A DNA stretch of 64,000 nt from Achromobacter mucicolens (GTDB lineage Bacteria > Pseudomonadota > Gammaproteobacteria > Burkholderiales > Burkholderiaceae_B), in the NCBI RefSeq assembly GCF_902859725.1, contig NZ_CADIJP010000003.1, positions 1 to 64,000 of the forward strand, read 5' to 3'. The notes under the pieces were generated by a model. That model did no database searches and had not been told where the DNA came from. It saw only the letters and a program-made list of their open reading frames with translations. This document shows, one piece after another, positions 7,708 to 19,213 of this stretch. The first letter of the stretch is position 1. Each line of letters starts with the position of its first letter. Position numbers and translations under genes: made by a program.

Positions 7708-9117
7708 ATGAAGCTTTTCCCGATTTTTGCCGATCTGACAGACCGGCTGGTACTCGTTGTTGGCGGCGGCGCGGTCGCCGAGCGCAAGACCCTGGCCCTG
7801 CTGGAAGCCAGCGCAAACGTGGTCGTGGGCGCGCCGGCACTGACGCCCGCGCTGGCTGCGCTTGTGTCCGAGGGCCGCGTGCGCCACCTGCCCGGAACGT
7901 TCAACCCCGATTGGCTGCAAGACGTCTGGCTGGTGGTGGCCGCCACCGACGATCGGTCGGTCAACGCCGCGGTGTCCGAGGCCGCCGAGGCGCGCCGTAT
8001 TTTCAGCAACGTGGTGGACGACCCTGAACTGTCGTCCTTCCAGGTGCCGTCCATCGTCGACCGCTCCCCCGTCATCGTCGCCATTTCGTCGTCGGGCGTG
8101 GCGCCCGTGCTGGCGCGCCGCATCCGCGAACGCATCGAGTCGCTGTTTGACCACACGCTGGGCCAGCTGGCCGGTCTGGCCGCCGTCTACCGCAAGCGCA
8201 TTCGCGCCAGCCACCCCGACCTGGGCGCGCGCCGCCGCTTCTACGACTGGCTGCTGGACGGCCCGGTGGCGGGCTTTCTGCGCCAGCAGCAGCCGGCGCA
8301 GGCCGAGGCCGCGCTGGCTGACGCGTTGGCCGCGCCGATTGCGCCCGCCGAGGGCAGCGTCGTGCTGGTGGGCGCGGGGCCGGGCGATCCGGGCCTCTTG
8401 ACGCTCAAGGCCTTGCGCGCGCTGAACGAAGCCGATGTCATTCTTTACGACCGCCTGGTCAGCGACGAAGTCATGTCGCTGGCCCGGCGCGACGCCGAAC
8501 GCGTGCCGGTGGGCAAGCTGCCCGGCGAAAACCACCACGCCACGCAGGCGCGCATTCATGGTCTGCTGGTGGAGTACGCGCAGGCGGGCCTCCGCGTGGT
8601 GCGGCTCAAGGGCGGCGACGCCTTCATTTTTGGCCGCGGCGGCGAGGAACTGGAGTTTTTGCGCGCGCATGGCGTGCGCTATGAGGTGGTGCCGGGCATC
8701 ACCGCGGCGCTGGCCTGTGCGGCCTATGCCGGCATTCCGCTGACGCACCGCGAACACGCCCAATCGGTACGCCTCATCACCGCGCATTGCCGCGAAGACG
8801 AAGACAACCTGGATTGGCCCGCGCTGGCGCGCGAAAAGCAAACCTTGGCGTTCTATATGGGGGTGGGCCAGCTTGATCTGCTGACGCAGCGCCTGCTGCG
8901 CCACGGCCGCTCGCCCGGCACGCCGTTCGCGCTGATCGAGAACGGCAGCCGGCCCGAACAGCGCGTGGTGTCGGGACGGCTCGCGCAACTGCCGGAACTG
9001 GCCCGCGACCATGCCGTCCGCTCTCCCGCCCTGCTAATCGTGGGCGAGGTCGCCGGCCTGGCGCCCCAATTGCACTGGTTTGGCCAGCATCTCGGACAGC
9101 AGGCGCTGACAGCCTAG
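7708..9117 (+). CDS. cysG: Siroheme synthase (multifunctional CysG)
   Basis: A 469-aa trifunctional enzyme making siroheme from uroporphyrinogen III. The N-terminal domain is the NAD-dependent precorrin-2 dehydrogenase/ferrochelatase ([11 protein letters not shown] near residue 16; [18 protein letters not shown]). From about residue 215 follows the SAM-dependent uroporphyrinogen methyltransferase ([48 protein letters not shown]). I chose the ATG giving [10 protein letters not shown] because the longer frame lacks homology. Siroheme is needed by nitrite and sulfite reductases, which fits its place beside the nitrate genes even though neither reductase lies in the window. Confidence 0.95.
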   Translation: MKLFPIFADLTDRLVLVVGGGAVAERKTLALLEASANVVVGAPALTPALAALVSEGRVRHLPGTFNPDWLQDVWLVVAATDDRSVNAAVSEAAEARRIFSNVVDDPELSSFQVPSIVDRSPVIVAISSSGVAPVLARRIRERIESLFDHTLGQLAGLAAVYRKRIRASHPDLGARRRFYDWLLDGPVAGFLRQQQPAQAEAALADALAAPIAPAEGSVVLVGAGPGDPGLLTLKALRALNEADVILYDRLVSDEVMSLARRDAERVPVGKLPGENHHATQARIHGLLVEYAQAGLRVVRLKGGDAFIFGRGGEELEFLRAHGVRYEVVPGITAALACAAYAGIPLTHREHAQSVRLITAHCREDEDNLDWPALAREKQTLAFYMGVGQLDLLTQRLLRHGRSPGTPFALIENGSRPEQRVVSGRLAQLPELARDHAVRSPALLIVGEVAGLAPQLHWFGQHLGQQALTA

Positions 9118-9196
9118 AACCGCTGTCCGGCGCGGCATCGGCGCGGCGCCGGTTCTTCACGGCCGACATCCCTGGCGGGCGCGGCCGGATGGGTCT

Positions 9197-9832
9197 TCAG
9201 CCCTTTTGCTGCGTGCCGAAGATGCGGTCGCCGGCGTCGCCCAGGCCCGGCATGATGTAGCCGTGCTCATTCAGACCCTCGTCGATGGACGCCGTGTAGA
9301 TATGCACGTCCGGGTGCTTGTTGAGCACCGCGTCGATGCCCACGGGCGCCGCCACCAGCACCAGCGCGCGGATCTCCTTGCAGCCGGCGCGCTTGAGCAG
9401 ATCGATGGCGGCAACCATCGAACCGCCCGTGGCCAGCATGGGATCGACGATCAGCGCCAGGCGCTGGTCGAGTTCGCCCACCAGGCGTTCCAGATAGGTG
9501 TGGGCTTCCAGCGTCTCTTCATTGCGAGCCACGCCCACGACGCTGACCTTGGCGCCCGGGATCAGGCTCAGCACGCCGTCCAGCATGCCGATGCCGGCGC
9601 GCAGGATGGGCACCACGGTGACCTTCTTGCCGGCGATCTTCTCGACTTCGACCTGACCGCACCAGCCCTCGACCGTGGCGGGCGCCAGCGGCAGGTCCTT
9701 GGACGCTTCGTACGTCAGCAGCGCGCCCACTTCCTGCGACAGTTCACGGAAGCTCTTGGTACTGAGGTCGGCGCGCCGCATGATCCCGAGCTTGTGGCGG
9801 ATCAGCGGATGGCGGATTTCGTGCACGGGCAT
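9197..9832 (-). CDS. upp: Uracil phosphoribosyltransferase
   Basis: A 211-aa cytosolic pyrimidine salvage enzyme that joins uracil and PRPP to give UMP. The full-length family pattern is present: [16 protein letters not shown] at the start, [12 protein letters not shown] in the middle, the PRPP loop [10 protein letters not shown] and the C-terminal uracil-binding [12 protein letters not shown]. It stands alone, converging with cysG across about 80 bp. Confidence 0.96.
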   Translation of the reverse strand: MPVHEIRHPLIRHKLGIMRRADLSTKSFRELSQEVGALLTYEASKDLPLAPATVEGWCGQVEVEKIAGKKVTVVPILRAGIGMLDGVLSLIPGAKVSVVGVARNEETLEAHTYLERLVGELDQRLALIVDPMLATGGSMVAAIDLLKRAGCKEIRALVLVAAPVGIDAVLNKHPDVHIYTASIDEGLNEHGYIMPGLGDAGDRIFGTQQKG

Positions 9833-9954
9833 GTGCGTAACTCTCCAGAGTATTTGTTGGTCAGAATGCTTTTGGCCTCAGGCGGACCCGGCGCGGCGCA
9901 GCGCACCTGCGCCGCCCGCTCGCGAGCCACACGAGAGGATCGTAATCGTTTTGG

Positions 9955-11403
9955 CTATTGTTCGGCGAGCCAGGAAATGAGGGCGTCGTCAAAGGCGCGG
10001 ACGGCGCCTGCCTGCTCGTGGTTCACGATGCTGACGACCACGTAGCGCTTGCCGCTGGCGCCCAGCACGTAACCGGCGATCGAGCGCACGTCGCGCAGCG
10101 AGCCGGTCTTCAGGTGGGCCATGCCGAGCGTGCCGTTGCCCTTCAGGCGGCGGCGCACCGTGCCGTCCACGCCGGCGATGGCGAAGGACGAAATGTATTC
10201 CGGCATCACCGGCGAATTCCAGGCCACGGTCAGCATCGACGCCAGGCTGTCCGCCGACACGCGGGCGTCGCGCGACAGGCCGGCGCCGTTGTCGATGACC
10301 AGTTCCGGCATGTCCAGCCCCTGCTTGGCCAGGAGCTGCTTGGCCACTTCCTCGCTGCTGCCGACGGTGGCCGGACGGCGGCCCCGCTCGGCGCCCAGCG
10401 TCAGCAGCAGGGTGCGCGCCATGACGTTGTTGCTGCGCTTGTTGATCAGGCGGATCGCCTCGGCCAGCGTGGGCGAGTCGTGCGAGGCCAGCACCACCGC
10501 GTCGGCCGGCACCATGCCGGACCGGACCTGTCCCTTGAACGTGCCGCCCAGCTCCTTCCAGAGCATGCGGAAGACTTCGGTGGCGTATTCGGGCTGGGAC
10601 AGCGCCAGGCGATACAGGCTGAACTCGCCGCAGGAACCGGCCACCTTGCCGTTGACGCGGATGGTGACGCCCTGCTGGGTAATTAGGGGGTCGGTCGTGA
10701 CCACCGGCGGGCCGGGACAGCGCACGTCGCTCCATTCGACCTGGCCTTCGATCTTCAGGCCGGGCAGCGGCGGATCGATCAGCGGCACCCATTTGTTGGC
10801 GACCGGGTCCGGCGTGAACAGCAGCCGCAGCGCGCCAAAGCCCACCATCAGCGCGTCCGGGCTGGCGTTGTAAGCCCGGTCGGGCGCGCCGTCGAACGCG
10901 CCCGGGTCGGTCGTGACCTGGCCGAAGATGCTGCGGTCGATCACGAGATCGTTGATCTGCTTGACCCCGCGCAGCCGCAGTTCGCGCAGCAGCGTCCACA
11001 GGTCCTGCATCAGGAATTGGGGATCGCCTCCGGCCCGCAGGTACAGCGGCCCGGCCAGCACGCCCTTGGCGTCGGGACGCGCGCCGGGCGCCGTCATGAA
11101 TTCGGTGCGCCAGACGTAATTGGGACCCAGCTCGGACAGCGCCGCCCAGGTCGTGACCAGTTTCATCACCGAGGCCGGATTGCGGGCTTCCTTCGCGTTG
11201 AGCGCCACGAGCCGCGGGCCGCCGACCTCCTGGACCACCAGCGACAGCGAACTTTCCGGCAGCTTGCTCGCCTTCCAGGCCTTGACCACGTCGGGGGGCA
11301 ATCCCGGAACCTGCGCAAAGGCGGCGTGCGCGGCCAGGGCCAGGACACCGCCGGCCAGCCATTGCTTCAGTCCGCCCACCCGCCTGATCACTTGTCCCGT
11401 CAT
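9955..11403 (-). CDS. dacB: D-alanyl-D-alanine carboxypeptidase/endopeptidase (PBP4, DacB)
   Basis: A 482-aa periplasmic penicillin-binding protein of the S13 family that trims or cleaves peptidoglycan cross-links. It has a signal peptide (ending AAHAAFA-Q), the SxxK motif SVMK near residue 79, SxN as SNN near 324 and KTG in LKTGSL near 431. I start at the ATG that gives [11 protein letters not shown], which places the signal peptide correctly; the ribosome site is weak. In-frame codons further upstream would add an unlikely Arg-rich leader. It diverges from queA. Confidence 0.9.
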   Translation of the reverse strand: MTGQVIRRVGGLKQWLAGGVLALAAHAAFAQVPGLPPDVVKAWKASKLPESSLSLVVQEVGGPRLVALNAKEARNPASVMKLVTTWAALSELGPNYVWRTEFMTAPGARPDAKGVLAGPLYLRAGGDPQFLMQDLWTLLRELRLRGVKQINDLVIDRSIFGQVTTDPGAFDGAPDRAYNASPDALMVGFGALRLLFTPDPVANKWVPLIDPPLPGLKIEGQVEWSDVRCPGPPVVTTDPLITQQGVTIRVNGKVAGSCGEFSLYRLALSQPEYATEVFRMLWKELGGTFKGQVRSGMVPADAVVLASHDSPTLAEAIRLINKRSNNVMARTLLLTLGAERGRRPATVGSSEEVAKQLLAKQGLDMPELVIDNGAGLSRDARVSADSLASMLTVAWNSPVMPEYISSFAIAGVDGTVRRRLKGNGTLGMAHLKTGSLRDVRSIAGYVLGASGKRYVVVSIVNHEQAGAVRAFDDALISWLAEQ

Positions 11404-11549
11404 TGCACGCCCACCCGGTTGCTCGTCCAGCAAAACCGAGAGCATACAAAACCTGGACGGGTTGCGGGCGGCGCGAGCCCGCCCCGAGCGCCGGAGCAGA
11501 CGCATTTAACTGCGCAAGCCGCTGTTCCGCCCCTATTAACCGTCCCCTT

Positions 11550-11555
11550 TACAAT
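11550..11555 (+). promoter_or_regulatory. Candidate -10 element for queA-tgt
   Basis: TACAAT sits about 50 bp upstream of the queA GTG in an AT-richer patch between the divergent dacB and queA. No convincing -35 box is seen at 16-18 bp spacing, so the call is tentative. Confidence 0.3.
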
Positions 11556-11606
11556 AGCGGGTTGCCCCAAGCCCGCCAGACGGGCCCCACTCATCCCGAT
11601 ATCCGC

Positions 11607-13798
<2,192 letters not shown>

Positions 13799-13805
13799 TC
13801 CGGTA

Positions 13806-13830
13806 AAAAAGCCGCCGCCGGGGGCTTTTT
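13806..13830 (+). terminator. Intrinsic terminator after queA-tgt
   Basis: AAAAAGCC and GGCTTTTT form a symmetric stem around a GC-rich loop, 8 nt after the tgt stop. The flanking A and T runs would let it work in either direction. Confidence 0.8.
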
Positions 13831-13910
13831 CCGGCGGGTTTCGCCCCCATTTGACCAGGCACGCCGCCGTTGCAGGCGACCGCCGCCTGGCGCCTGGGAT
13901 GACGCCCTAG

Positions 13911-13939
13911 TTAAAGGCTGGCGATAACCTATATACAAT
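13911..13939 (+). promoter_or_regulatory. Probable promoter of yajC-secD-secF
   Basis: TACAAT (13934-13939) lies within an AT-rich CTATATACAATAG stretch, with a weak TTAAAG -35 candidate 17 bp upstream. The start would be near 13946, giving a leader of about 85 nt before yajC. Confidence 0.5.
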
Positions 13940-14030
13940 AGTCGGCTTGCCCTATCCATGGCTCGCGCGGGGATGGGCGCATCAAAAACATAGCGATAAA
14001 CCCAAACAGACTCAAACGCAGGAGAATTCA

Positions 14031-14375
14031 ATGTCCGTTATCGATACCGCCAGCCTCGTCGTGGCCCAGGCTGCCGCTCCCGAAGGCAATGCGCTGATGG
14101 GCATGCTGCCCATCATCCTGATGTTCGTGATCCTCTACTTCCTGATGATCCGTCCGCAGATGAAGCGCCAGAAGGAACACCGCAACCTGATCGCGGCCCT
14201 GGCCAAGGGCGACGAAGTCGTCACCGCCGGCGGCCTGCTCGGCAAGGTCACCAAGGTCAACGACAGCTACGTCACCGTCGAAGTCTCCGAACTGGCCGAC
14301 AAGCCCGTCGAAGTCATCATGCAGAAGTCGTCGGTGTCGACCGTCCTGCCCAAGGGAACCATCAAGGCCCTGTAA
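14031..14375 (+). CDS. yajC: Sec translocon accessory subunit YajC
   Basis: A 114-aa inner-membrane protein that associates with SecDF and SecYEG. One transmembrane helix (MGMLPIILMFVILYFLMIRPQ, about 24-43) is followed by the YajC core RPQMKRQKEHRNLIAALAKG and DEVVTAGGLLGKV. AGGAGA lies 8 nt before the ATG. It is the first gene of yajC-secD-secF, the common order in proteobacteria. Confidence 0.96.
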   Translation: MSVIDTASLVVAQAAAPEGNALMGMLPIILMFVILYFLMIRPQMKRQKEHRNLIAALAKGDEVVTAGGLLGKVTKVNDSYVTVEVSELADKPVEVIMQKSSVSTVLPKGTIKAL

Positions 14376-14384
14376 GCGTCCCAG

Positions 14385-14405
14385 AAGAGCCCCAACGGGG
14401 CTCTT
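14385..14405 (+). terminator. Hairpin between yajC and secD
   Basis: AAGAGCCCC-AAC-GGGGCTCTT is a perfect 9-bp stem with a 3-nt loop just after yajC. The following bases (GTCCTAG) are not a T run, so it more likely lowers read-through into secD or stabilises the yajC mRNA end than acts as a full terminator. Confidence 0.55.
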
Positions 14406-14483
14406 GTCCTAGAAGGCGCCTACCGCCGCCCGCCGCGTTTCGCCCGGGCGGCCCTTTCATCTCTTTCAATGAAGTAGCCGGCA

Positions 14484-16364
14484 ATGAACCGCTATCCCCT
14501 CTGGAAGTACATTACGGTCCTGGTCGCGGTCCTCATTGGCCTGCTGTACACGCTGCCCAATTTCTACGGCGAGTCCCCCGCCGTCCAGGTGTCCAGCGCC
14601 AAGGCCACGGTCAAGGTCGACACGACCGTGTTGGCGCGCGTGGAACAGATCCTGGCCGATGCCAAGATTCCCAACGACGGCGCCTATTTCGAACTGAACG
14701 GCACGCTCGGCACGGTTCGCGCCCGCTTCCCGTCGACCGACGTGCAGCTGCAGGCCCGCGACCTGATCGAAAAATCGCTCAACACCGTTCCCGGCGACCC
14801 GCACTACACCGTGGCGCTGAACCTCTTGCCCGCCTCGCCGCCCTGGATGCGCGCGCTGGGCTGGTTCGCTCCCAAGCCCATGTACCTGGGCCTGGACCTG
14901 CGCGGCGGCGTGCACTTCCTGCTGCAGGTCGACATGCAAGGCGCCCTGACCGCCCGCTATGATTCCCTGGCCGCCGACGTGCGCTCGGTGCTGCGCGACC
15001 AGAAGATCCCCGTGGCCGGCGTCGAACGCTCCGGCATGGGCATTGCCGCCACCTTCGCCAATTCCGACGACCGCGACCGCGCCATCTCGACGCTGCGCTC
15101 GCGCCTGCCCGACCTGGAATTCACCGAACGCGAAGAAAACGGCAAGCAGCTGCTGATGGCCGCCCTGAACCCGGCCGCCGTCACCCGCGTGCAGGATTCC
15201 GCGCTCAAGCAGAACATCAACACGCTGCACAACCGCATCAACGAGCTGGGCGTGGCCGAACCGGTCATCCAGCAGCAGGGTTCGGACCGCATCGTGGTGC
15301 AGTTGCCCGGCGTGCAGGACGTGGCCAAGGCCAAGGAACTGCTCGGCCGCACCGCCACGCTGGAAATCCGCATGGTCGACGACTCCCCCGCCGCGCAAGC
15401 CGCGTTGCTGGGCGGCAGCGTCCCGTTTGGTCTGGAACGCTACAACGACCGTGACGGCCGTCCCATCCTGGTCCGCCGCCAGGTCATCCTGACCGGTGAA
15501 AACCTGCAGGACGCCCAGCCCGGCCGCGATTCGCAGACCCAGCAGGCCGCTGTCCACCTGACGCTGGACTCCAAGGGCGCCCGCATCTTCCGCGACGTCA
15601 CCCGCGACAACATCAACAAGCGCATGGCCATCCTGCTGTTCGAAAACGGCAAGGGCGAAGTGGTCACCGCGCCCGTCATCCGCGGCGAAATCGCGGGCGG
15701 CCAGGTGCAGATCTCGGGCAGCATGACCTCCGAGGAAGCCGCCGACACCGCCCTGTTGCTGCGCGCCGGCGCGCTGGCCGCGCCGATGTCCATCATCGAG
15801 GAACGCACCATCGGCCCGAGCCTTGGCGCCGACAACATTTCCAAGGGCTTCTACTCGACGCTGTACGGCTTCCTGGCGATCGCCGCGTTCATCATCATCT
15901 ACTACCACCTGTTCGGCGTGTTCTCCACGATCGGCCTGACGCTCAACGTGCTGCTGCTGCTGGCGCTCCTGTCCATGCTGCAGGCCACGCTGACGCTGCC
16001 CGGCATCGCGGCCATTGCGCTGACACTGGGCATGGCCATTGACTCGAACGTGCTGATCAACGAGCGCATACGCGAAGAACTGCGTGCGGGGGCCACACCC
16101 CAGCAGGCCATCCATCACGGTTTCGAACGCGCGTGGGGCACCATTCTCGACTCGAACCTCACCACGCTGATCGTGGGTCTGGCGCTGCTGGCGTTCGGTT
16201 CGGGCCCGATCCGGGGCTTCGCGGTGGTTCACTGCCTGGGCATCCTGACCTCGATGTTCTCGTCGGTCGTGGGCGTTCGCGCGCTGGCCAATCTGTACTA
16301 CGGCCGCAAGAAGAAGCTCACCTCGATCTCCATCGGCGAAGTCTGGAAGCCGAAGGCAAACTGA
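14484..16364 (+). CDS. secD: Protein translocase subunit SecD
   Basis: A 626-aa inner-membrane RND-type protein that uses proton motive force to pull proteins out on the periplasmic side. It has an N-terminal TM helix (ITVLVAVLIGLLYTLPNFYG), the family motif LGLDLRGGVHFLLQVD, a large periplasmic domain (about 140-440) and five C-terminal TM helices. TLGMAIDSNVLINERIREEL carries the conserved D and R residues. The ATG follows yajC by 108 nt. SecF is encoded 54 nt downstream. Confidence 0.97.
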   Translation: MNRYPLWKYITVLVAVLIGLLYTLPNFYGESPAVQVSSAKATVKVDTTVLARVEQILADAKIPNDGAYFELNGTLGTVRARFPSTDVQLQARDLIEKSLNTVPGDPHYTVALNLLPASPPWMRALGWFAPKPMYLGLDLRGGVHFLLQVDMQGALTARYDSLAADVRSVLRDQKIPVAGVERSGMGIAATFANSDDRDRAISTLRSRLPDLEFTEREENGKQLLMAALNPAAVTRVQDSALKQNINTLHNRINELGVAEPVIQQQGSDRIVVQLPGVQDVAKAKELLGRTATLEIRMVDDSPAAQAALLGGSVPFGLERYNDRDGRPILVRRQVILTGENLQDAQPGRDSQTQQAAVHLTLDSKGARIFRDVTRDNINKRMAILLFENGKGEVVTAPVIRGEIAGGQVQISGSMTSEEAADTALLLRAGALAAPMSIIEERTIGPSLGADNISKGFYSTLYGFLAIAAFIIIYYHLFGVFSTIGLTLNVLLLLALLSMLQATLTLPGIAAIALTLGMAIDSNVLINERIREELRAGATPQQAIHHGFERAWGTILDSNLTTLIVGLALLAFGSGPIRGFAVVHCLGILTSMFSSVVGVRALANLYYGRKKKLTSISIGEVWKPKAN

Positions 16365-16418
16365 AAATAGGGCGGACGGCCCCGGCAGTCCGCCACAGAA
16401 AAGAACCGAAGGCGAAAA

Positions 16419-17354
16419 ATGGAATTTTTCCGGATTCACCGCACCATCCCGTTCATGCGCCATGCCCTGGTGCTGAACATCATCAGTCTCGTCACCTTCC
16501 TGCTGGCGGTCTTTTTCATCGTCACGCGCGGCTTTCACCTGTCGATCGAGTTCACCGGCGGCACGGTCATGGAAGTCAACTACGCCCAGACGGCGCAGCT
16601 TGAAAACGTGCGCGGCGTGGTATCCAAGCTGGGCTACACCGACTTCCAGGTCCAGAACTTCGGCACGTCGCATGACGTCATGATCCGTCTGCCCCTGCAG
16701 GAAGGCCAGACGTCCGCCACGCAAAGCGAAACCGTCATGGCCGCGCTGAAGGCCGCCGATTCGGGCGTGGAATTGCGCCGCGTCGAATTCGTGGGCCCGC
16801 AGGTTGGCCAGGAACTGCTGCACAACGGCCTCATGGCGCTGCTGGTCGTGGTGATCGGCATCATGGTCTACCTGGGCTTCCGCTTCGAATGGAAGTTCGC
16901 GGTGGCCGGCGTGATCGCCAACCTGCACGACGTGGTCATCATCCTGGGCTTCTTCGCGTTCTTCCAGTGGGAGTTCTCGCTGGCGGTGCTGGCCGGCGTG
17001 CTGGCCGTGCTGGGCTACTCCGTGAACGAATCCGTGGTCATCATGGACCGGATCCGCGAAAACTTCCGCAAGTACCGCAAGGCGGACGTGCACGAAGTCA
17101 TCAACAGCGCCATCACCCAGACCATCTCGCGGACCATCATCACCCACGGTTCGACCCAGATGATGGTGCTGGCCATGCTCTTCTTCGGCGGCCCCACCCT
17201 GCACTACTTCGCCATGGCCCTGACCATCGGCATCTGGTTCGGCATCTACTCGTCGGTGTTCGTCGCCGCCGCGCTGGCCATGTGGATGGGCGTCAAGCGC
17301 GAAGACCTGATCAAGCCGGTCAAGAAGGAAGGCGAGGAAGGCGAAGTCGCCTGA
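16419..17354 (+). CDS. secF: Protein translocase subunit SecF
   Basis: A 311-aa partner of SecD with six TM helices and a small periplasmic domain. It shows the family motifs VTRGFHLSIEFTGGTVMEV after the first helix, GYSVNESVVIMDRIREN and SRTIITHGSTQMMVL. The charged C-terminal tail KPVKKEGEEGEVA is cytoplasmic. An intrinsic terminator 20 nt later ends the yajC-secDF operon. Confidence 0.97.
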   Translation: MEFFRIHRTIPFMRHALVLNIISLVTFLLAVFFIVTRGFHLSIEFTGGTVMEVNYAQTAQLENVRGVVSKLGYTDFQVQNFGTSHDVMIRLPLQEGQTSATQSETVMAALKAADSGVELRRVEFVGPQVGQELLHNGLMALLVVVIGIMVYLGFRFEWKFAVAGVIANLHDVVIILGFFAFFQWEFSLAVLAGVLAVLGYSVNESVVIMDRIRENFRKYRKADVHEVINSAITQTISRTIITHGSTQMMVLAMLFFGGPTLHYFAMALTIGIWFGIYSSVFVAAALAMWMGVKREDLIKPVKKEGEEGEVA

Positions 17355-17374
17355 TTGCCAGCCTGCTGACATGC

Positions 17375-17402
17375 AAAACCCGTCGCTTGCGACGGGTTTT
17401 TC
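17375..17402 (+). terminator. Intrinsic terminator after secF
   Basis: AAAACCCGTCGC-TT-GCGACGGGTTTTTC is a perfect stem followed by a T-rich tail, 20 nt downstream of the secF stop. Confidence 0.88.
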
Positions 17403-17486
17403 TTTTGGGGCGACAGAGACGGTTCCGAGCGGTTCCCTTTTCAGTCTTCGAGCATGGAATTCCACAGATTCGTTACCATGCCCCTC

Positions 17487-18164
17487 ATGAAACTCACCAT
17501 CGACCACCTCGTCATCGCCGCCGCGGACCTCGCCAGCGGTACCGAATATGTCGCCGGACTGCTGGGCATCGCGCCGCAGGGCGGCGGCGCGCATCCGCGC
17601 ATGGGCACCCATAACCGGGTGCTGGGCATGGCGGATGGCGTGTATCTGGAAGTCATCGCGATCGATCCCGACGCGCCGGCGCCGGAGCGCCCCCGCTGGT
17701 TCGGGCTGGACCAGGGCGACGTGCGCGCGCGTCTCGAACAGGGGCCGTTCCTGGCGCACTGGGCCGCGCGCGTCGAGGCGCCGCTGGACCTGACGCGCAT
17801 GCAGGCCGAGCACCCGGACCGGCTGCCGCCCGCCATCGCCATGACGCGCGGCGACCTGCGCTGGCGCCTGACCGTGCCGGAAGACGGCAGCCTGCCGGCG
17901 TGGCGCGAGGCCGGCTACCAAGCCGGCGAAGGCCTGCTGCCCACGCTGATCCAATGGGACGTCGAGAATCCGCCCGGTGCGACCCTGCCGCGCCAGCCGC
18001 TGCGCTTGCTCCGCTTGACCGGCTGCCATCCGCGCGCCTCGCTGCTGCGCCAGGGGTTGGCCTGGATGGGCGCGGACAGCCTGATCGACGTCGAGCAGGC
18101 CGACGGCCCGCCTCGCCTGCGCGCGCAGATCGAAACGCCGTCCGGGGTCAAAGTGCTGGCCTGA
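17487..18164 (+). CDS. Glyoxalase-like (VOC superfamily) protein
   Basis: A 225-aa protein beginning MKLTIDHLVIAAADLASG, the usual first strand of the glyoxalase-like VOC fold (His8 would be a metal ligand). A second VOC-like half contains HNRVLGMADGVYLEVIAI with a conserved Glu. The substrate is unknown. In-frame ATGs at 17478 and 17454 are alternative starts and none has a good ribosome site; I chose the one where homology begins. It is monocistronic, between two terminators. Confidence 0.75.
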   Translation: MKLTIDHLVIAAADLASGTEYVAGLLGIAPQGGGAHPRMGTHNRVLGMADGVYLEVIAIDPDAPAPERPRWFGLDQGDVRARLEQGPFLAHWAARVEAPLDLTRMQAEHPDRLPPAIAMTRGDLRWRLTVPEDGSLPAWREAGYQAGEGLLPTLIQWDVENPPGATLPRQPLRLLRLTGCHPRASLLRQGLAWMGADSLIDVEQADGPPRLRAQIETPSGVKVLA

Positions 18165-18225
18165 CACTCACGCGCCGGCCCCCGTTTTAAACCGGCATTG
18201 CGTCCCCGGCCCCCGTCACCGGACG

Positions 18226-18253
18226 AAAAAAAGGCCGCGAATTCCGCGGCCTT
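18226..18253 (-). terminator. Intrinsic terminator of the PAP2 gene
   Basis: On the minus strand AAGGCCGCG-GAATT-CGCGGCCTT is followed by a T run, about 20 nt after the PAP2 stop codon. Confidence 0.87.
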
Positions 18254-18274
18254 GTCTGCTTCCCAAGCCCTGCC

Positions 18275-19042
18275 TCAGGCCTTCTTCCACCAGCGCCACG
18301 GGGCGCGCAGCGGCCATTGGTACTTGCTGCCGAGCACCCGGGGGGCCAGATAGTGGCCGACCAGCACGGCGATGCCGGCGGCCGTCATCACGTCCGACAG
18401 ATAGTGATCCAGGTTCACCAGACGGCTGATCGCGACCAGCGCCGCCAGCAACAGGAAAATCCAACGCCAGCGGGGCGCCAGGATGCCCAGCACCACCGCC
18501 ACGGCAAAGGCGGCGTAGGTGTGGCTGGAAGGAAAGGAATTGAACTGCTGGGCGCGGGAAAACGATTCGCCCAGGCCGTAGATGCCCTGTTCGAAATACA
18601 GCTCGGGGCGCGCGCGGGCCACGGTGCGCTTGAGCACCAGCACCACCAGCCCGCCCACCGCCATCGTCGACAGCATCAGCAGGCTGCCGCGCGCCATGGC
18701 GGCATAGCTGACGCGCAGCGGATTGCGCCATCCGCGCGCCAGACCCACCAGACCGATCACGTAGAACGCCAGCGCCATGACGATGTAATGGCCGCTTTCA
18801 CCCAGCTCGCCCACCCATTCAAACGACTGGTCCACGCCAGCCGACACCGATTGCTGAATCCAGATCGCGAGCGGCAGGTCGACCCACAGCGCGCAGGCAG
18901 CCGCGGCCAGCGCCAGTGCGCCTGCCAGCAGCGCCCACACGGACGTGGGATAGGGATTTCGGTATTCGTCCTGGACGACGGAACCGGCGCCGCCATCGAG
19001 GGACGGAGTGGCTGCCGCAGGCGTGAGGCGATTGGAATTCAT
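18275..19042 (-). CDS. PAP2-family membrane phosphatase
   Basis: A 255-aa inner-membrane protein with about five or six hydrophobic segments. It carries the three-part PAP2 active site: KRTVARARP (K-x6-RP), PSSH in FNSFPSSHTYAAFA and SRLVNLDHYLSD (SR-x5-H). Such enzymes dephosphorylate lipid phosphates (undecaprenyl pyrophosphate, phosphatidate or lipid A); the exact substrate cannot be told. I chose the ATG at 19042 (MNSNRLTP); an upstream start at 19084 is possible. It diverges from miaB. Confidence 0.88.
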   Translation of the reverse strand: MNSNRLTPAAATPSLDGGAGSVVQDEYRNPYPTSVWALLAGALALAAAACALWVDLPLAIWIQQSVSAGVDQSFEWVGELGESGHYIVMALAFYVIGLVGLARGWRNPLRVSYAAMARGSLLMLSTMAVGGLVVLVLKRTVARARPELYFEQGIYGLGESFSRAQQFNSFPSSHTYAAFAVAVVLGILAPRWRWIFLLLAALVAISRLVNLDHYLSDVMTAAGIAVLVGHYLAPRVLGSKYQWPLRAPWRWWKKA

Positions 19043-19213
19043 CGGTTCCGCACGAGCAAAAAAAGGAGATATTGCCGGCGCCACCCGGCGCTCGGACCGC
19101 TATCGTAACGGCCAACGCGCGCCCGACCAAGAAACAATTTTTGGGCAAGGGTTAAAATTCCGCCTTTCCCCTCTTCCCAGCCCCCGGGATCTACACCCGT
19201 CACGGCGACCATC

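Noticed and set aside
9118-9196. GC-rich dyad between cysG and upp as a terminator
   Set aside because: The stem is imperfect and no T run follows on either strand.
14466-18167. Minus-strand open frame of 1233 codons opposite secD, secF and the glyoxalase-like gene
   Set aside because: Shadow of conserved plus-strand genes; no recognisable domain and a composition dominated by Gln, His, Arg and Gly.
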